Source of the DNA: JASHVB01 sp049522565
GTDB lineage: Bacteria; Pseudomonadota; Alphaproteobacteria; Acetobacterales; Acetobacteraceae
Assembly: GCA_049522565.1 (NCBI GenBank)
Contig: JBEKNT010000027.1
Span: forward strand, 1-28,283
Direction of reading: 5' to 3'
DNA: 28,283 bases
Shown: positions 7,261 through 15,608 of the stretch, piece after piece
Position numbering within the stretch: the first letter of the stretch is position 1
Layout of the letters: each line of letters starts with the position of its first letter
Made by a program: the position numbers and the translations under genes
Notes under the pieces: generated by a model
The model's input: only the letters and a program-made list of their open reading frames with translations
What the model was told of the DNA's origin: nothing
Database searches by the model: none

Positions 7261-9813
7261 ATGGCTACCAGCACCAGCAATCCCAGCGGCGGGAGCACGA
7301 AGCTGACGCTGCTGGCGTCAGAGAAAGTGGCGGCAGACGGGACGATCGCCGTCGTAGGCGCGAGTTACACAGACAGCTTCGCGCAAGACAACCCGGGCTC
7401 GCTGTATCTCAGCATCAGCGACGATAGCGGTGCGCTGTATGGTTATTATCCGGCCTCGGGTAGCAACACTTCGGCCGACGCGGCGGGGACCGGCAGCAAT
7501 GCGATCACCTTTCAGGGCTCGTATGCCGATGTCGAGGACATCATCAACAGCCTGACCTACGTCGCGGCGGGTTCCAGCGGCACCGACGACATCCATTACG
7601 ATATCTGGAACCAGGCCGGGACCGAGACGACTGGCGACGTGCCGGTCACGGTCACCGGCGACGGCAGCAGCGCCACCGGCGCGACGGCCAGCGCCGGGCC
7701 AACGCTGAGCGAACCAGCGCGCGAAACCGTCGCAGCCGGTGCGACGCAGGCGGTCAGCGGCGCTTATTCCGACAGCGTGGCCGCTAGCAATCCGGGCGCA
7801 ATGTTCCTCGGCATCACCGACAGCGGCGGCGCGTTGCGGGCCACCGACGCGTCCGGTGCAGCCGTGGCCGGCTCCGGCACCAACAGCATCATGCTGAACA
7901 CCGACTACGCGGACGTGGAAGCAGTGCTGAAGAGCCTCACCTACACCGCCGGCGCCAACCCCGGATCGGACACCATCAGCTTCGACATCTGGAACCAGGA
8001 GGGTGTCGAGACCAGCGACACCGTCCCTGTCAGCATCACCAGTGGCGGCGGCTCGACCGAGACCTGGACCGGCGCGGTGAGCGACGACTGGAATACCGCG
8101 GGGAATTGGTCCGGGGATGCGGTGCCGACCAGCGGCGATACCGTCGTCATTTACGGTGACACGACGAACCCTGCGACCTTGTCGAACGCCACGCTGACCG
8201 GCGAAACTATTACGCTGGGCGGAAGCGGCAACAGCTCCCCGGTCGTGTATTTCAATAACGTCACGCTGGATTCGCTGTTGCAGTCCGGCAGTGCCGGCCA
8301 GGTGCAGATCGGCGGCACGCTGACCGTCGGCGCGCAGGGCACGCTGCAAACCGACGGAAACGCCACGTTGACGCTCAACGGCATCGCGGAGACGATCGTC
8401 AACGATGGCCTGATCCGCGGCGCGACCGGCGGGACTCTGCTGATTTATAATGGGCCATCGGCCGGCACGACCGCCGCCAACCTGATCAACCACGGCAGCA
8501 TCGTCACCAATGGCGGCAATATAGATTTTGCTTCGACCGGATCGTTTCCCGGCAGTGCGCCGGATTGGACATTCGTCAACGCCGGTAACGCCGCCATTGC
8601 GAATGGCGGCGATCTGGTCTTGGACGGTACGTTCCAGGGCGGCGACGTGGCGTTCAGCGGCACCGGCGCACTGTCGCTCGAGCAAGGCATGGCCTTCGCT
8701 GATGGCGCGACGGTCAGCGGGTTCGGCCAGGGCGATCGGATTGCGTTGGAGAGCCAGACCGCTGGGCAGGGCGGCCAACCTGGTTTTGCCAACGGCACGC
8801 TGGACGTGACCGGGGGCGGCACGTTGGAGCAGGCGATCCCACTCACCGGCGGTAGCTACACACTGGGGAATTTCGAGGACCAGACCGTTGGCGGCTCCGG
8901 CAATGCGTCAACCGTCGCGTATGCGGCAGGCGGCCAGCCCAGCGGGATCCTCAATCCGGAGGTGGTCACGCCAGCGTCGGCCTCGGTCGCGCAGGGCGCC
9001 ACCCTCGCGCTGAACGACGTATCGATCGAAAACCTTGGAACCTCCGGCAATCTCTCTATCGTTGCGGGTTCCGGGACATTGTACATGGACGGGGCGAGCG
9101 GGTCGGGTACGCACCAACTTACCGTCGGCCCGGCATCGACGAGCCAGATCAACGCCGACCTTGCCAGCCTGACCTATGTCCCTGCCGCGGGCGCGACCTC
9201 CGATACGGTGTCGATCGAGGCCGAACCTCCGGCTCCGGTGGATACCACGCGGTCGATCCCGATCAGCATCGCCGGCGGCGGCGGTCCCACACTGAACGAG
9301 CCGGCGAGCGAAAGCGTGGCTTCGGACGGCACCGTTGCGGTCAGCGGCAGCTATTCGGACAGCTTCGCGGCGGGCAATCCGGGATCGCTGTTCCTGGGTA
9401 TCAGCGACAGCACGGGAACGCTGAGCGCGACCGATGCGTCGGGCCAGGCGGTGGCGGGCTCCGGCAGCGACAGCATCGCGGTGCAGACCGACTACGTGGA
9501 CGTCAATGCCATCCTGGCGAGCCTGCACTACATGGCTGGCGGCAGCGGCGGTTCCGACACGATCCAGTTCGACGTGTGGAACCAAGCAGGGGTGGAGACC
9601 GCTGCCAGCACGGCGGTGACGATCGATCCGCCAAGCTTCAATGCCGCTGCCACCGATGCATCAAGTACCATGATCGCAGATTTCGCGGCGACGGGATCAG
9701 GCTCGTCCGGCACGACGACGCCGGCCGATACGAGCAGCGGCTCGTCGGGTGCCCTGCTGCTGAGCGACGCCGTGACCCATCCGATCGGACTTCCGCTGAC
9801 CGGGAGCGAGTAA
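7261..9813 (+). CDS. repeat-rich adhesin-like surface protein
   Basis: This 850-residue protein is Gly/Ser/Thr/Asp-rich with few Lys, typical of secreted beta-structured adhesins. It has four units of about 115 residues: 13-132, 146-260, 675-788, and a worn copy at 566-670. The clear units share the pattern (T/S)L-x-E-x-A, SYSDSFAxxNPGS(L)FLxISDS, a DxxD(V) helix-like stretch and a closing D-x-WNQxGxET. Between units two and three, residues 266-560 start with WTGAVSDDWNTAGNWSGDAVP, a signature found in beta-helix and autotransporter-type surface proteins. No Sec signal peptide is visible, and there is no autotransporter barrel at the C-terminus, which ends HPIGLPLTGSE. Type I secretion or an unknown route is therefore more likely, but no RTX nonapeptides are seen. 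Function is inferred as attachment or biofilm. Confidence 0.8.
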   Translation: MATSTSNPSGGSTKLTLLASEKVAADGTIAVVGASYTDSFAQDNPGSLYLSISDDSGALYGYYPASGSNTSADAAGTGSNAITFQGSYADVEDIINSLTYVAAGSSGTDDIHYDIWNQAGTETTGDVPVTVTGDGSSATGATASAGPTLSEPARETVAAGATQAVSGAYSDSVAASNPGAMFLGITDSGGALRATDASGAAVAGSGTNSIMLNTDYADVEAVLKSLTYTAGANPGSDTISFDIWNQEGVETSDTVPVSITSGGGSTETWTGAVSDDWNTAGNWSGDAVPTSGDTVVIYGDTTNPATLSNATLTGETITLGGSGNSSPVVYFNNVTLDSLLQSGSAGQVQIGGTLTVGAQGTLQTDGNATLTLNGIAETIVNDGLIRGATGGTLLIYNGPSAGTTAANLINHGSIVTNGGNIDFASTGSFPGSAPDWTFVNAGNAAIANGGDLVLDGTFQGGDVAFSGTGALSLEQGMAFADGATVSGFGQGDRIALESQTAGQGGQPGFANGTLDVTGGGTLEQAIPLTGGSYTLGNFEDQTVGGSGNASTVAYAAGGQPSGILNPEVVTPASASVAQGATLALNDVSIENLGTSGNLSIVAGSGTLYMDGASGSGTHQLTVGPASTSQINADLASLTYVPAAGATSDTVSIEAEPPAPVDTTRSIPISIAGGGGPTLNEPASESVASDGTVAVSGSYSDSFAAGNPGSLFLGISDSTGTLSATDASGQAVAGSGSDSIAVQTDYVDVNAILASLHYMAGGSGGSDTIQFDVWNQAGVETAASTAVTIDPPSFNAAATDASSTMIADFAATGSGSSGTTTPADTSSGSSGALLLSDAVTHPIGLPLTGSE

Positions 9814-9837
9814 GCGGCGATCGCGCCGGTTTCCCAC

Positions 9838-9940
9838 CTGTCATTGCGAGGCGCGCGGCGACGCGGCAATCCCCTGCCTGATGCGCCGCCGCGGCTCCGC
9901 AGGCGGGGGATTGCTTCGCCGCCGCGCGCCTCGCGTCGTC
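9838..9940. repeat. dispersed palindromic repeat of the 'TCATTGCGAGG' type
   Basis: Arms 9846-9880 and 9900-9934 pair at 31 of 35 positions around a 19-base loop. The left end, TCATTGCGAGGCGCGCGGCG followed by GCAATCC, matches a repeat type common between genes in many bacterial genomes. It sits between the convergent adhesin and desaturase genes and could end transcription from both sides. Confidence 0.8.
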
Positions 9941-9951
9941 CGGGGGTGGGC

Positions 9952-10857
9952 TCACTGCGACGTGGCCAGCCGCCGCACCAATCCGAGGTTCCAACGCACA
10001 TAACCCGGCTGCACGAACCCCAGTCGGTCCCGGATCGCCGCGTGCGCCGCGGCCAGCCGATGGAACGGGATCGACGGGAACAGGTGGTGCTCGGCATGGT
10101 AGGGCATGTTCCACATCAGCAGGCGCACGGCGGCGGTGGTCAGCGTGGTGCGGGTGTTGGTCAGGCCGTTACGGTCCAGTGTGCAGCCGGTATGCTCCGC
10201 CAGAAGGTAGGCGCGCAGGAACGGTTGGCCGAGAAGCTGCGGCCCGATCCAGTACAGCAGCGGCGTCGCCCAGCCGAACAGCAGCGCCGAGCCGACCGCG
10301 CCGCCGGCCAGCAGCAGCGTCATCGCCCGCACGCTGCGGATCACGCGCGGTGCGGCGGCGGGACTGACATAGGGGTAGCGGCGCAGGTCGCCGCGCCAGC
10401 AATCGGCGATCACGCGCAGCCGCAGCGACCAATACGCCAAGCCGAGGATGCGGGCGGCGTAGCTGCGCAGGTCGCGCGGGTCCGGCGCATCGAGCTCCGG
10501 ATCCTGGCCGACGATCTGGGTATGGCGGTGATGCGCCAGATGGAAGCAGGTGTAGAACTGCGCGTTCAGCAGCGACGGGCAGGACACCAGCCAGCCCACG
10601 ATCGCATTGGTGCGGCGCGAGGCGAACGCGGTCTGGTGCATCGTCTCGTGTGCCGGCGCGAATAGCGCCACCTGCACGAGGCCGAGCGCCAGCATCGCCG
10701 GCAGCAGCGTCCAGCCGGAGGCGACGGCGACCAGCCAGCCAGTGCCGCAGAGCAAGGCGAGGTGGATCGCCAGACGGGCCGCTCCGCGGACATCCGAGCG
10801 GGTTTGCAGGGCGCGCAGTTCAGCGGCACCCAGCACGCGGTCGGAGAGGATTGTCAT
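9952..10857 (-). CDS. membrane fatty acid desaturase family protein
   Basis: The 301-residue protein has the three histidine boxes of di-iron membrane desaturases: HETMH at 70-74, HLAHHRH at 106-112 and HAEHH at 254-258. A further EHTG is at 221-224. Hydrophobic segments fall at about 29-66, 84-95, 136-150 and 178-210, giving the usual hairpin topology with the boxes on the cytoplasmic side. Such enzymes insert double bonds or hydroxylate acyl chains or carotenoids using O2 and an electron donor. The chain length and position acted on cannot be read from the sequence. The ATG at 10857 has an excellent AGGAGG 7 bases upstream. It follows the phosphonate hydrolase gene on the same strand by 138 bases, so it may have its own promoter. 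Confidence 0.9.
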   Translation of the reverse strand: MTILSDRVLGAAELRALQTRSDVRGAARLAIHLALLCGTGWLVAVASGWTLLPAMLALGLVQVALFAPAHETMHQTAFASRRTNAIVGWLVSCPSLLNAQFYTCFHLAHHRHTQIVGQDPELDAPDPRDLRSYAARILGLAYWSLRLRVIADCWRGDLRRYPYVSPAAAPRVIRSVRAMTLLLAGGAVGSALLFGWATPLLYWIGPQLLGQPFLRAYLLAEHTGCTLDRNGLTNTRTTLTTAAVRLLMWNMPYHAEHHLFPSIPFHRLAAAHAAIRDRLGFVQPGYVRWNLGLVRRLATSQ

Positions 10858-10995
10858 GCGGCGCCTCCTGCCTGCCGGTTGGGCATCCGGGGGTGGTCCG
10901 TCATGAATGATGGTGCATGTCGCGAGCGGGGCGCAAATGCCAGGCCGCCACCCCGATCCGCGTAAACGTGCACGCTGAGGACGGCCCGCACCGGC

Positions 10996-12591
10996 TCAGC
11001 GGCCGCGATGCTGTGCGTTTTGGCCATCTGAAAGCTGCCCCCGCAAGGGAGCGGCTTGCGGCGGATCCCGCCGGTCCGCCAGGCCCGCGGGCGTCGCACA
11101 GAGATGCGTCAGGGTTCGGTCGGCGTGACGCATGCGCCAGGCCAGCATGCGGCGGGCGGCTTCCGCCAACAGCATCGCATAGGCCGGATCGGCCGCGACA
11201 TTGTGCGTTTCGTGCGGGTCCTGCCGGAGATCGTACAGCACCGGCGGCAGTGCCGCGAAATGCACGTACTTCCAATCCTCGGTGCGCATCGCGCACATCG
11301 CGGCCTGGTCCACCTCGAGCCCGAACGGTGGCCGGTGCGGATCAGGCCAGCCGCCGCGGAGGTCGTACTCGAAATGCACCGCGTCACGCCACGCGGCCGG
11401 TGTCTCGCCGCGCAGCCATGGGGTCAGCGGTACGCCGTCGCAGGCCCTCGGCACCGGGATGCCGAGCCAATCCAGGATGGTTGGCATCAGGTCCACCGCC
11501 TCGGTGAAGGCGTCCACCCGATGGCCATGCACCGAGTCGCTCGCCGGATCGCAGATGATCAGCGGCAGGTGGTAACTCTGATCGAACCAGCCAAGCTTGC
11601 TGAGCAAACCGTGGTCGCCGAGTTGCTCGCCGTGATCCGCGGTGAAGATCACCAGCGTGTCCTCAGCCTGTCCGGTTTGCTCCAGCGCCGCGAGGATCTG
11701 GCCGATGGCGTCGTCTACCTCGGCGATCAGACCGTAATAGGCGCGGCGCGTCAGGGCGATCTCATCTTCCGTCAGCGGCTGCAAGGGGCCGGAGGCACCC
11801 TGGAAGTAATTGGCGCGTTGCTGACCCGCGAGCCAACGGGTCATCAGGGGGTGCTGCGCGGCTTCGGCCGTCAGGCTCGCCGCACCGATGGCCGGCGGCA
11901 GTGCGGCCGCATCGACGGCTGCGTGCCAGGGCGCCGGCGCGGCGAAGGGCGGGTGCGGCCGGAAGAACCCGCAATGCAGCACCCAGGGGCGGTCCTTGCG
12001 GCTCGCGTGCAGGAAGCGGATGGCATGCTCTGCCGTCCAAGCGGTGTCGGACGCCGCGGCAGGGATGCGCGCCGGCGCGGCGCTGGGCCCGGGCGGGCCT
12101 TCCGGGGCCATCAGCGCCATGGGTTGGTCCGGCAGCACCACGCCCTTGCCGCGCACCCAGGCGAAGTAGTTGCGCCATTCTCGTTCGTCGAAATGGGCGA
12201 ACACCCGCCAACCGGCCTGCACATCGCCCCATTCGGAGAAGCGAATGTCGTCCTGCGTCGTGGTGCGCGGGTCGGGGACGGTCGTGGTGTAGCCCACCAG
12301 GCCGGGGTCATGCCCGGCGCGGCGCAATTCCAGCGCCAGATTGGGGTGACGCGCGTCCAGCGGCACCCCGTTCGCCACCACGCGATGGTTCATCACATAG
12401 AGGCCGGTCAGCATGGACGCGCGCGCCGGACCACAGGGTGCGCTCTGCCCGAAATGGCGGGTGAAGGTGACGCCGCGCCGCGCGAGGGCGTCCAGGTTCG
12501 GTGTCCGAACCGCTGGGTGGCCGAGTATGCCGAGGCAATCTCCCCGCCATTGGTCCGCGATGATGAACAGGACATTCTTCCGGCGGACCAT
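10996..12591 (-). CDS. pehA: phosphonate monoester hydrolase / sulfatase-superfamily phosphodiesterase
   Basis: This 531-residue enzyme is of the alkaline-phosphatase/sulfatase superfamily. The formylglycine site CGPAR (53-57, CxPxR) is intact. Metal ligands are visible as Asp13-Gln14 in FIIADQWRGD and Asp319-His320 in FTADHGEQLGDHG. Long stretches, such as the GLY-V-MNHR region, GYTTTVPDPRTT, RPHPPF and the C-terminal HADRTLTH, match the Rhizobium/Burkholderia phosphonate monoester hydrolase type rather than classical arylsulfatases. Those enzymes cleave phosphonate monoesters and phosphate diesters and are promiscuous toward sulfate esters. No signal peptide is present, so it is cytoplasmic. 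A formylglycine-generating enzyme is needed and is not in this window. The ATG at 12591 has GGAGG upstream. The C-terminus beyond the family's usual end is about 20 residues longer. Confidence 0.9.
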   Translation of the reverse strand: MVRRKNVLFIIADQWRGDCLGILGHPAVRTPNLDALARRGVTFTRHFGQSAPCGPARASMLTGLYVMNHRVVANGVPLDARHPNLALELRRAGHDPGLVGYTTTVPDPRTTTQDDIRFSEWGDVQAGWRVFAHFDEREWRNYFAWVRGKGVVLPDQPMALMAPEGPPGPSAAPARIPAAASDTAWTAEHAIRFLHASRKDRPWVLHCGFFRPHPPFAAPAPWHAAVDAAALPPAIGAASLTAEAAQHPLMTRWLAGQQRANYFQGASGPLQPLTEDEIALTRRAYYGLIAEVDDAIGQILAALEQTGQAEDTLVIFTADHGEQLGDHGLLSKLGWFDQSYHLPLIICDPASDSVHGHRVDAFTEAVDLMPTILDWLGIPVPRACDGVPLTPWLRGETPAAWRDAVHFEYDLRGGWPDPHRPPFGLEVDQAAMCAMRTEDWKYVHFAALPPVLYDLRQDPHETHNVAADPAYAMLLAEAARRMLAWRMRHADRTLTHLCATPAGLADRRDPPQAAPLRGQLSDGQNAQHRGR

Positions 12592-12707
12592 GTGGATCGT
12601 GCCTCCAATCGGCTGCTTCTACGAATGCGCCAGCCGTCTCGCCAGCGCAGGCTGCGGTGTGTCGCAGGCGATTCCCCGGTTGTTCCGAGGCGAGAGCCAT
12701 TGGCGCG

Positions 12708-14168
12708 TCATGGCGGAGGCCAGGCACGCAGCCGGTGGCCGCGTAGTACCGCGACCTCCGCCAGCACGCGTCCGGCATGGCGGATCGATGCCGGTGGCAG
12801 CGCGTCGATGCTGTCGAACACGGGCGCCAGCGCCCGCGTGGCACGCTCCGCGTGTTCCGGCACCAGCAGCAGCACATCCTGCCCGATGAAGCGCTGCGGC
12901 GGGTCCGCCAGGCCGAACTGCCGCGCGTCGCGGTTCAGGCACAGCACGGTGATGTCCGGACCGAGCGCGTAGGCGATTTTGCCCGCGTCGCGCCAGTCGG
13001 GCACGCCGACCACCGTGCCGGCCGCCAACAGCCCACGGGCGGCAAGGTCGGTGCGTAGCGAGGTCCAGTCGATCGCTTCCAGGTCGGGGTCCTGACGGGC
13101 CACGCGGGCAATGACGGGGTGCAGCCAGTCGAACCGCACCTGCGTGGCGACGACCGTGACGGTCAGCACGACGAACACCGCGGTGTCCCGCAGGGCGCGG
13201 CGCACCGCCGGATGGGGCAGGCGGCTAGCCACCGCCTGGCCGAGCAATGGGAACAGCAGCAGGTAGCCGGGCGCGGCCCAGTGGAACAGCACGCGCTGGC
13301 TCGACCAGGCGGCGATCAGCGCGAACAGCAGGATCGGCGGCGCTGCGAGACAGACGAGCAGCCAGGGCCGCCAGGCACCCGGGCCGCGGCGCAGGGCTGC
13401 GAGGAACAGCGCCATCATCGGGACCCAGATCCACGGCAGGACGAACAGCGCCTCGCCGCCCAGCACGACGAGCGGGCCGAGCGGATGGAAGCGTGCGCCT
13501 GCTTCGGCCCGCTCGCCCTGGAAGGCGAAGGAGGCCCAGTGGTGCGTGGCGTTCCAGACGACGACCGGGGAGAACACCAGGGCCGCGAGCAGGACGGCGA
13601 GGTATGGCTCCGGGCGGGCCAGCCAGCGGCGGTGGTCGCGGCTGGTCAGCAGGTAGGCGAACGCGCCGGCCAGCGTCAGCGCGGCGGAGTATTTCGAGAA
13701 CAGGGCAAGACCGGCGCACAGGCCGGCGCCTGCCCACCGGATCAGCGCGGCGCGGCCGTGCGCCGGCAGGGCGCGCACCAGGCACAGGACGGCACAGAGC
13801 AATGCGCAGTCCAGCGGGCCGTCCGGCAGCACCCAGGTGCCGGTGGTGATGCCGAATACCGGCGAGAGGTTCAGCAGAACCACCGCCCAGAGCCCGGCGC
13901 GTTGGTCGGCGATCGCGGCGCCGAGGCGGAACATCAGCCAGGTGGACAGCGCGAACAGTGCGATGAAGGGCAGGCGCACGACGATCGGCGCCTCGGTGCC
14001 GGCGAGGTGGGACGCTGCCCAGGCCAGCCACCACGACGCCGGCGGGTGGTCGAAATAGCCGAGGCTCAGGGCACGGCCAGACGCAACCATGTAGCTCTCG
14101 TCCACGCCGAGGCCGAGCGCGGCGCCGAAGCCGAGCCGCACGAGAGTGGCGGCGACCAGCAGCAGCAT
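12708..14168 (-). CDS. GT39/ArnT-like polytopic glycosyltransferase
   Basis: This protein of about 486 residues has many membrane helices. The first periplasmic loop is GVDESYMVASGRAL followed by GYFDHPPASWW. The acidic pair (DE) and the YxDHPP motif are typical of GT39/GT83 enzymes, which move a sugar from a polyprenyl-phosphate donor to lipid A or another envelope acceptor. The C-terminal 120 residues form a soluble periplasmic domain. The ATG at 14168 begins the first membrane helix. A longer version from a TTG at 14345 would run through the dispersed ATGGCCGGG palindrome and is judged false; a GTG at 14183 is a reasonable alternative. The stop is 116 bases before the phosphonate hydrolase gene. 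The acceptor is unknown. Confidence 0.85.
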   Translation of the reverse strand: MLLLVAATLVRLGFGAALGLGVDESYMVASGRALSLGYFDHPPASWWLAWAASHLAGTEAPIVVRLPFIALFALSTWLMFRLGAAIADQRAGLWAVVLLNLSPVFGITTGTWVLPDGPLDCALLCAVLCLVRALPAHGRAALIRWAGAGLCAGLALFSKYSAALTLAGAFAYLLTSRDHRRWLARPEPYLAVLLAALVFSPVVVWNATHHWASFAFQGERAEAGARFHPLGPLVVLGGEALFVLPWIWVPMMALFLAALRRGPGAWRPWLLVCLAAPPILLFALIAAWSSQRVLFHWAAPGYLLLFPLLGQAVASRLPHPAVRRALRDTAVFVVLTVTVVATQVRFDWLHPVIARVARQDPDLEAIDWTSLRTDLAARGLLAAGTVVGVPDWRDAGKIAYALGPDITVLCLNRDARQFGLADPPQRFIGQDVLLLVPEHAERATRALAPVFDSIDALPPASIRHAGRVLAEVAVLRGHRLRAWPPP

Positions 14169-14285
14169 AAGCTGGCGCGGCACGGCGTCGGCTTGGGTCA
14201 GCGCCGGTTGAGAGACGCTCCCCGCATCGCGGTGGATGCGCCACCAGGGATGACTCTTGTTCGGGCGGTCCAGGCTCAACCCATC

Positions 14286-14372
14286 ATGGCCGGGTTCGAC
14301 CCGGCCATCTGCCCCCGCTCGCCCGTGCGCCGATGGCCGGGTCAAATCGCGCCATGACGAGGAAGGCGACGG
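14286..14372. repeat. dispersed palindromic repeat of the ATGGCCGGG type
   Basis: ATGGCCGGGT (14286-14295) and ACCCGGCCAT (14299-14308) are perfect 10-bp arms around TCG. Further ATGGCCGGGT (from 14333) and GCGCCATGACG-like pieces follow, suggesting a double element. A related element is at 19324-19398. It lies between the GFA gene and the glycosyltransferase gene. Confidence 0.7.
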
Positions 14373-14423
14373 CCATGTCGGGTCGGCTGCGTCGATCGGC
14401 GGGGCATTTGCAAGGTGGCGCGC

Positions 14424-14891
14424 TCAGCCGCGCAAGGCCCGGCGGCGTTCCAGGCTTGCCGCGGGCCAGAGGGTCCTGCTGTCGTAATAGGCGTCGAAGG
14501 CCGGCACCCCGTCGGGCAACGCGACCCAGGGCAGCTTCGAGCGGACGTAGATGTGCACGTCGGGCGTCAGTGCCGCAGGATCGTCGAGCGTGCCGACGCG
14601 CACGAACCGTATCGTGTCGCGGCCGCCATATTCGCTCCACAGCGCGGTGCCGCAGGCGGTGCAACGGTGGATGCGGTGCGGCTGGCCGCTATCGGTGGGC
14701 ATGGCGGAGGGCGCGGTCTCGCCGGACAGCAGGGCAACCTCGCGGGCCTCGATCAGCGCGTTGATGGCGAAGGCGCTGCCGGTCTGGCGCTGGCAATCCC
14801 GGCAGTGGCAGCAATGCACGAATAACGGCGCTGTGCCGAGGCGATAGCGCACCGCGCCACAGGCGCAGCCGCCTTCCAGCAGGTTGGTCAT
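14424..14891 (-). CDS. GFA family zinc-binding protein (DUF636/CENP-V type)
   Basis: This 155-residue protein carries the full cysteine pattern of the GFA fold: CAC at 9-11, CHCRDC at 28-33 and CTAC at 77-80, binding two zinc ions. The motifs GGCACGAVRY and HCCHCRDCQRQTGSAFA are classic for the family. The founding member is described as S-hydroxymethylglutathione synthase, but most members have no proven reaction, so the role stays open. It is cytoplasmic. The ATG at 14891 has AGGAGGG upstream. A perfect 12-bp palindrome and a TATAAC-like -10 lie 27-45 bases upstream of the start. It is followed on the same strand by dispersed repeats and then the glycosyltransferase. Confidence 0.93.
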   Translation of the reverse strand: MTNLLEGGCACGAVRYRLGTAPLFVHCCHCRDCQRQTGSAFAINALIEAREVALLSGETAPSAMPTDSGQPHRIHRCTACGTALWSEYGGRDTIRFVRVGTLDDPAALTPDVHIYVRSKLPWVALPDGVPAFDAYYDSRTLWPAASLERRRALRG

Positions 14892-14916
14892 CGAGGCCCT
14901 CCTATCGTGCGGGCGA

Positions 14917-14936
14917 GGTTATACCGCGCGGTAACC
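14917..14936 (-). promoter_or_regulatory. palindromic operator candidate before the GFA gene
   Basis: TACCGCGCGGTA (14922-14933) is a perfect palindrome, flanked by GGTTA on the left and TAACC on the right. A TATAAC -10-like hexamer (14918-14923, minus strand) overlaps its edge. The position, 27-45 bases before the start, fits repressor binding at a promoter. Confidence 0.4.
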
Positions 14937-15020
14937 GATCGATGTACCGGCACGCGCGTGTCAAACATCATGACGGCTCAAGCCCCATCGGCATCAAGAT
15001 AAGGCGCGCGTGGAGCAGAG

Positions 15021-15056
15021 TCCTCCCCCCTTTGAGGGAGGACGTTCGGTCCGAAC
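15021..15056. repeat. short hairpins left of the IS remnant
   Basis: TCCTCCC (15021-15027) pairs with GGGAGGA (15036-15042). Immediately after it, GTTCGG and CCGAAC form a second perfect inverted repeat (15044-15056). A similar CCTCCCCCT/AGGGGGAGG hairpin lies on the other side of the IS remnant. Confidence 0.5.
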
Positions 15057-15149
15057 CGGGTGCGTCGGTGACACGATAGATCGCGGAGATGGGTGACAGC
15101 TTTGCTGCCGGGCAAAGGGGGAGCTTTGCGGTCGGATGCAAGGAAGGCC

Positions 15150-15476
15150 GCGGGTTGGACGCGAAGCGGCGGTTCATCGCCGCCTGTCAGAAGGGCGATC
15201 TGCCGATGACGGCGCTTTGCGCGGGGTTTGGGGTCAGCCGACAAACCGGCTACGAGTGGCGGCCCCCTACCGGGCGGCGGGAGTGGCTCGCCTGGAGCCG
15301 CGTTCGGATGCGCTGCCCCATCCGGGACATGGGATGTCGGATATGAGAGACCTGCTGCGGCGGGAGGGTTCGAGTCAGCCACATCGCCAGAGCATGCGGG
15401 GGTGCTGTTGAGCCAACCGTTTGCGCCTCTGCGTCCGCCGAATGATCTTTGGTGCATCGACGTGAAAGACTGTCGC
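15150..15476 (+). pseudogene. decayed IS481-type transposase
   Basis: Transposase-like protein fragments run in order through three frames. Frame one gives RFIAACQKGDLPMTALCAGF and then GVSRQTGYEW, a helix-turn-helix. The frame then shifts to RAAGVARLEPRSDALPH. After a probable deletion, LLRREGSSQPHRQS follows. The third frame gives SQPFAPLRPPNDLWCIDVK, the start of the DDE core. This order matches IS481 transposases (AGFGISRKTGYKW..., GLEPRSRAPH..., PNDLWCADFKG). The rest of the catalytic domain is missing, so it cannot work. It lies directly upstream of an ABC transporter operon that lacks its usual first genes. Confidence 0.8.
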
Positions 15477-15509
15477 GGCGTTGCGCCAGATGCCACCGGC
15501 GCGGTGTTG

Positions 15510-15530
15510 CCCTCCCCCTCAAGGGGGAGG
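15510..15530. repeat. CCTCCCCCT hairpin right of the IS remnant
   Basis: CCTCCCCCT and AGGGGGAGG form a near-perfect stem with a very short loop. It resembles the hairpin at 15021-15042. The pair brackets the transposase remnant about 470 bases apart. Confidence 0.6.
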
Positions 15531-15608
15531 AAGCCCGCGTCCTTCGTAATCCTCTTGTTCTTCTGGTTCCTCTGCGCCTAACTCGGCCCTTACTGTCGTG
15601 ATGCCCGC

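Noticed and set aside
7318..8778. 486-residue open frame on the minus strand
   Set aside because: Antisense shadow of the adhesin repeats; the apparent repeats mirror those of the real gene.
11056..12972. 638-residue open frame on the plus strand
   Set aside because: Antisense to the phosphonate hydrolase and the end of the glycosyltransferase; no domain, Arg/Gly/Gln-rich.
14169..14345. N-terminal extension of the glycosyltransferase from a TTG
   Set aside because: It would translate the ATGGCCGGG palindrome, and family members begin near the first membrane helix, as with the ATG at 14168.
13119..14357. 412-residue open frame on the plus strand
   Set aside because: Antisense to the membrane glycosyltransferase; composition (Gln, Arg, Gly, Glu) is that of a reversed hydrophobic gene.
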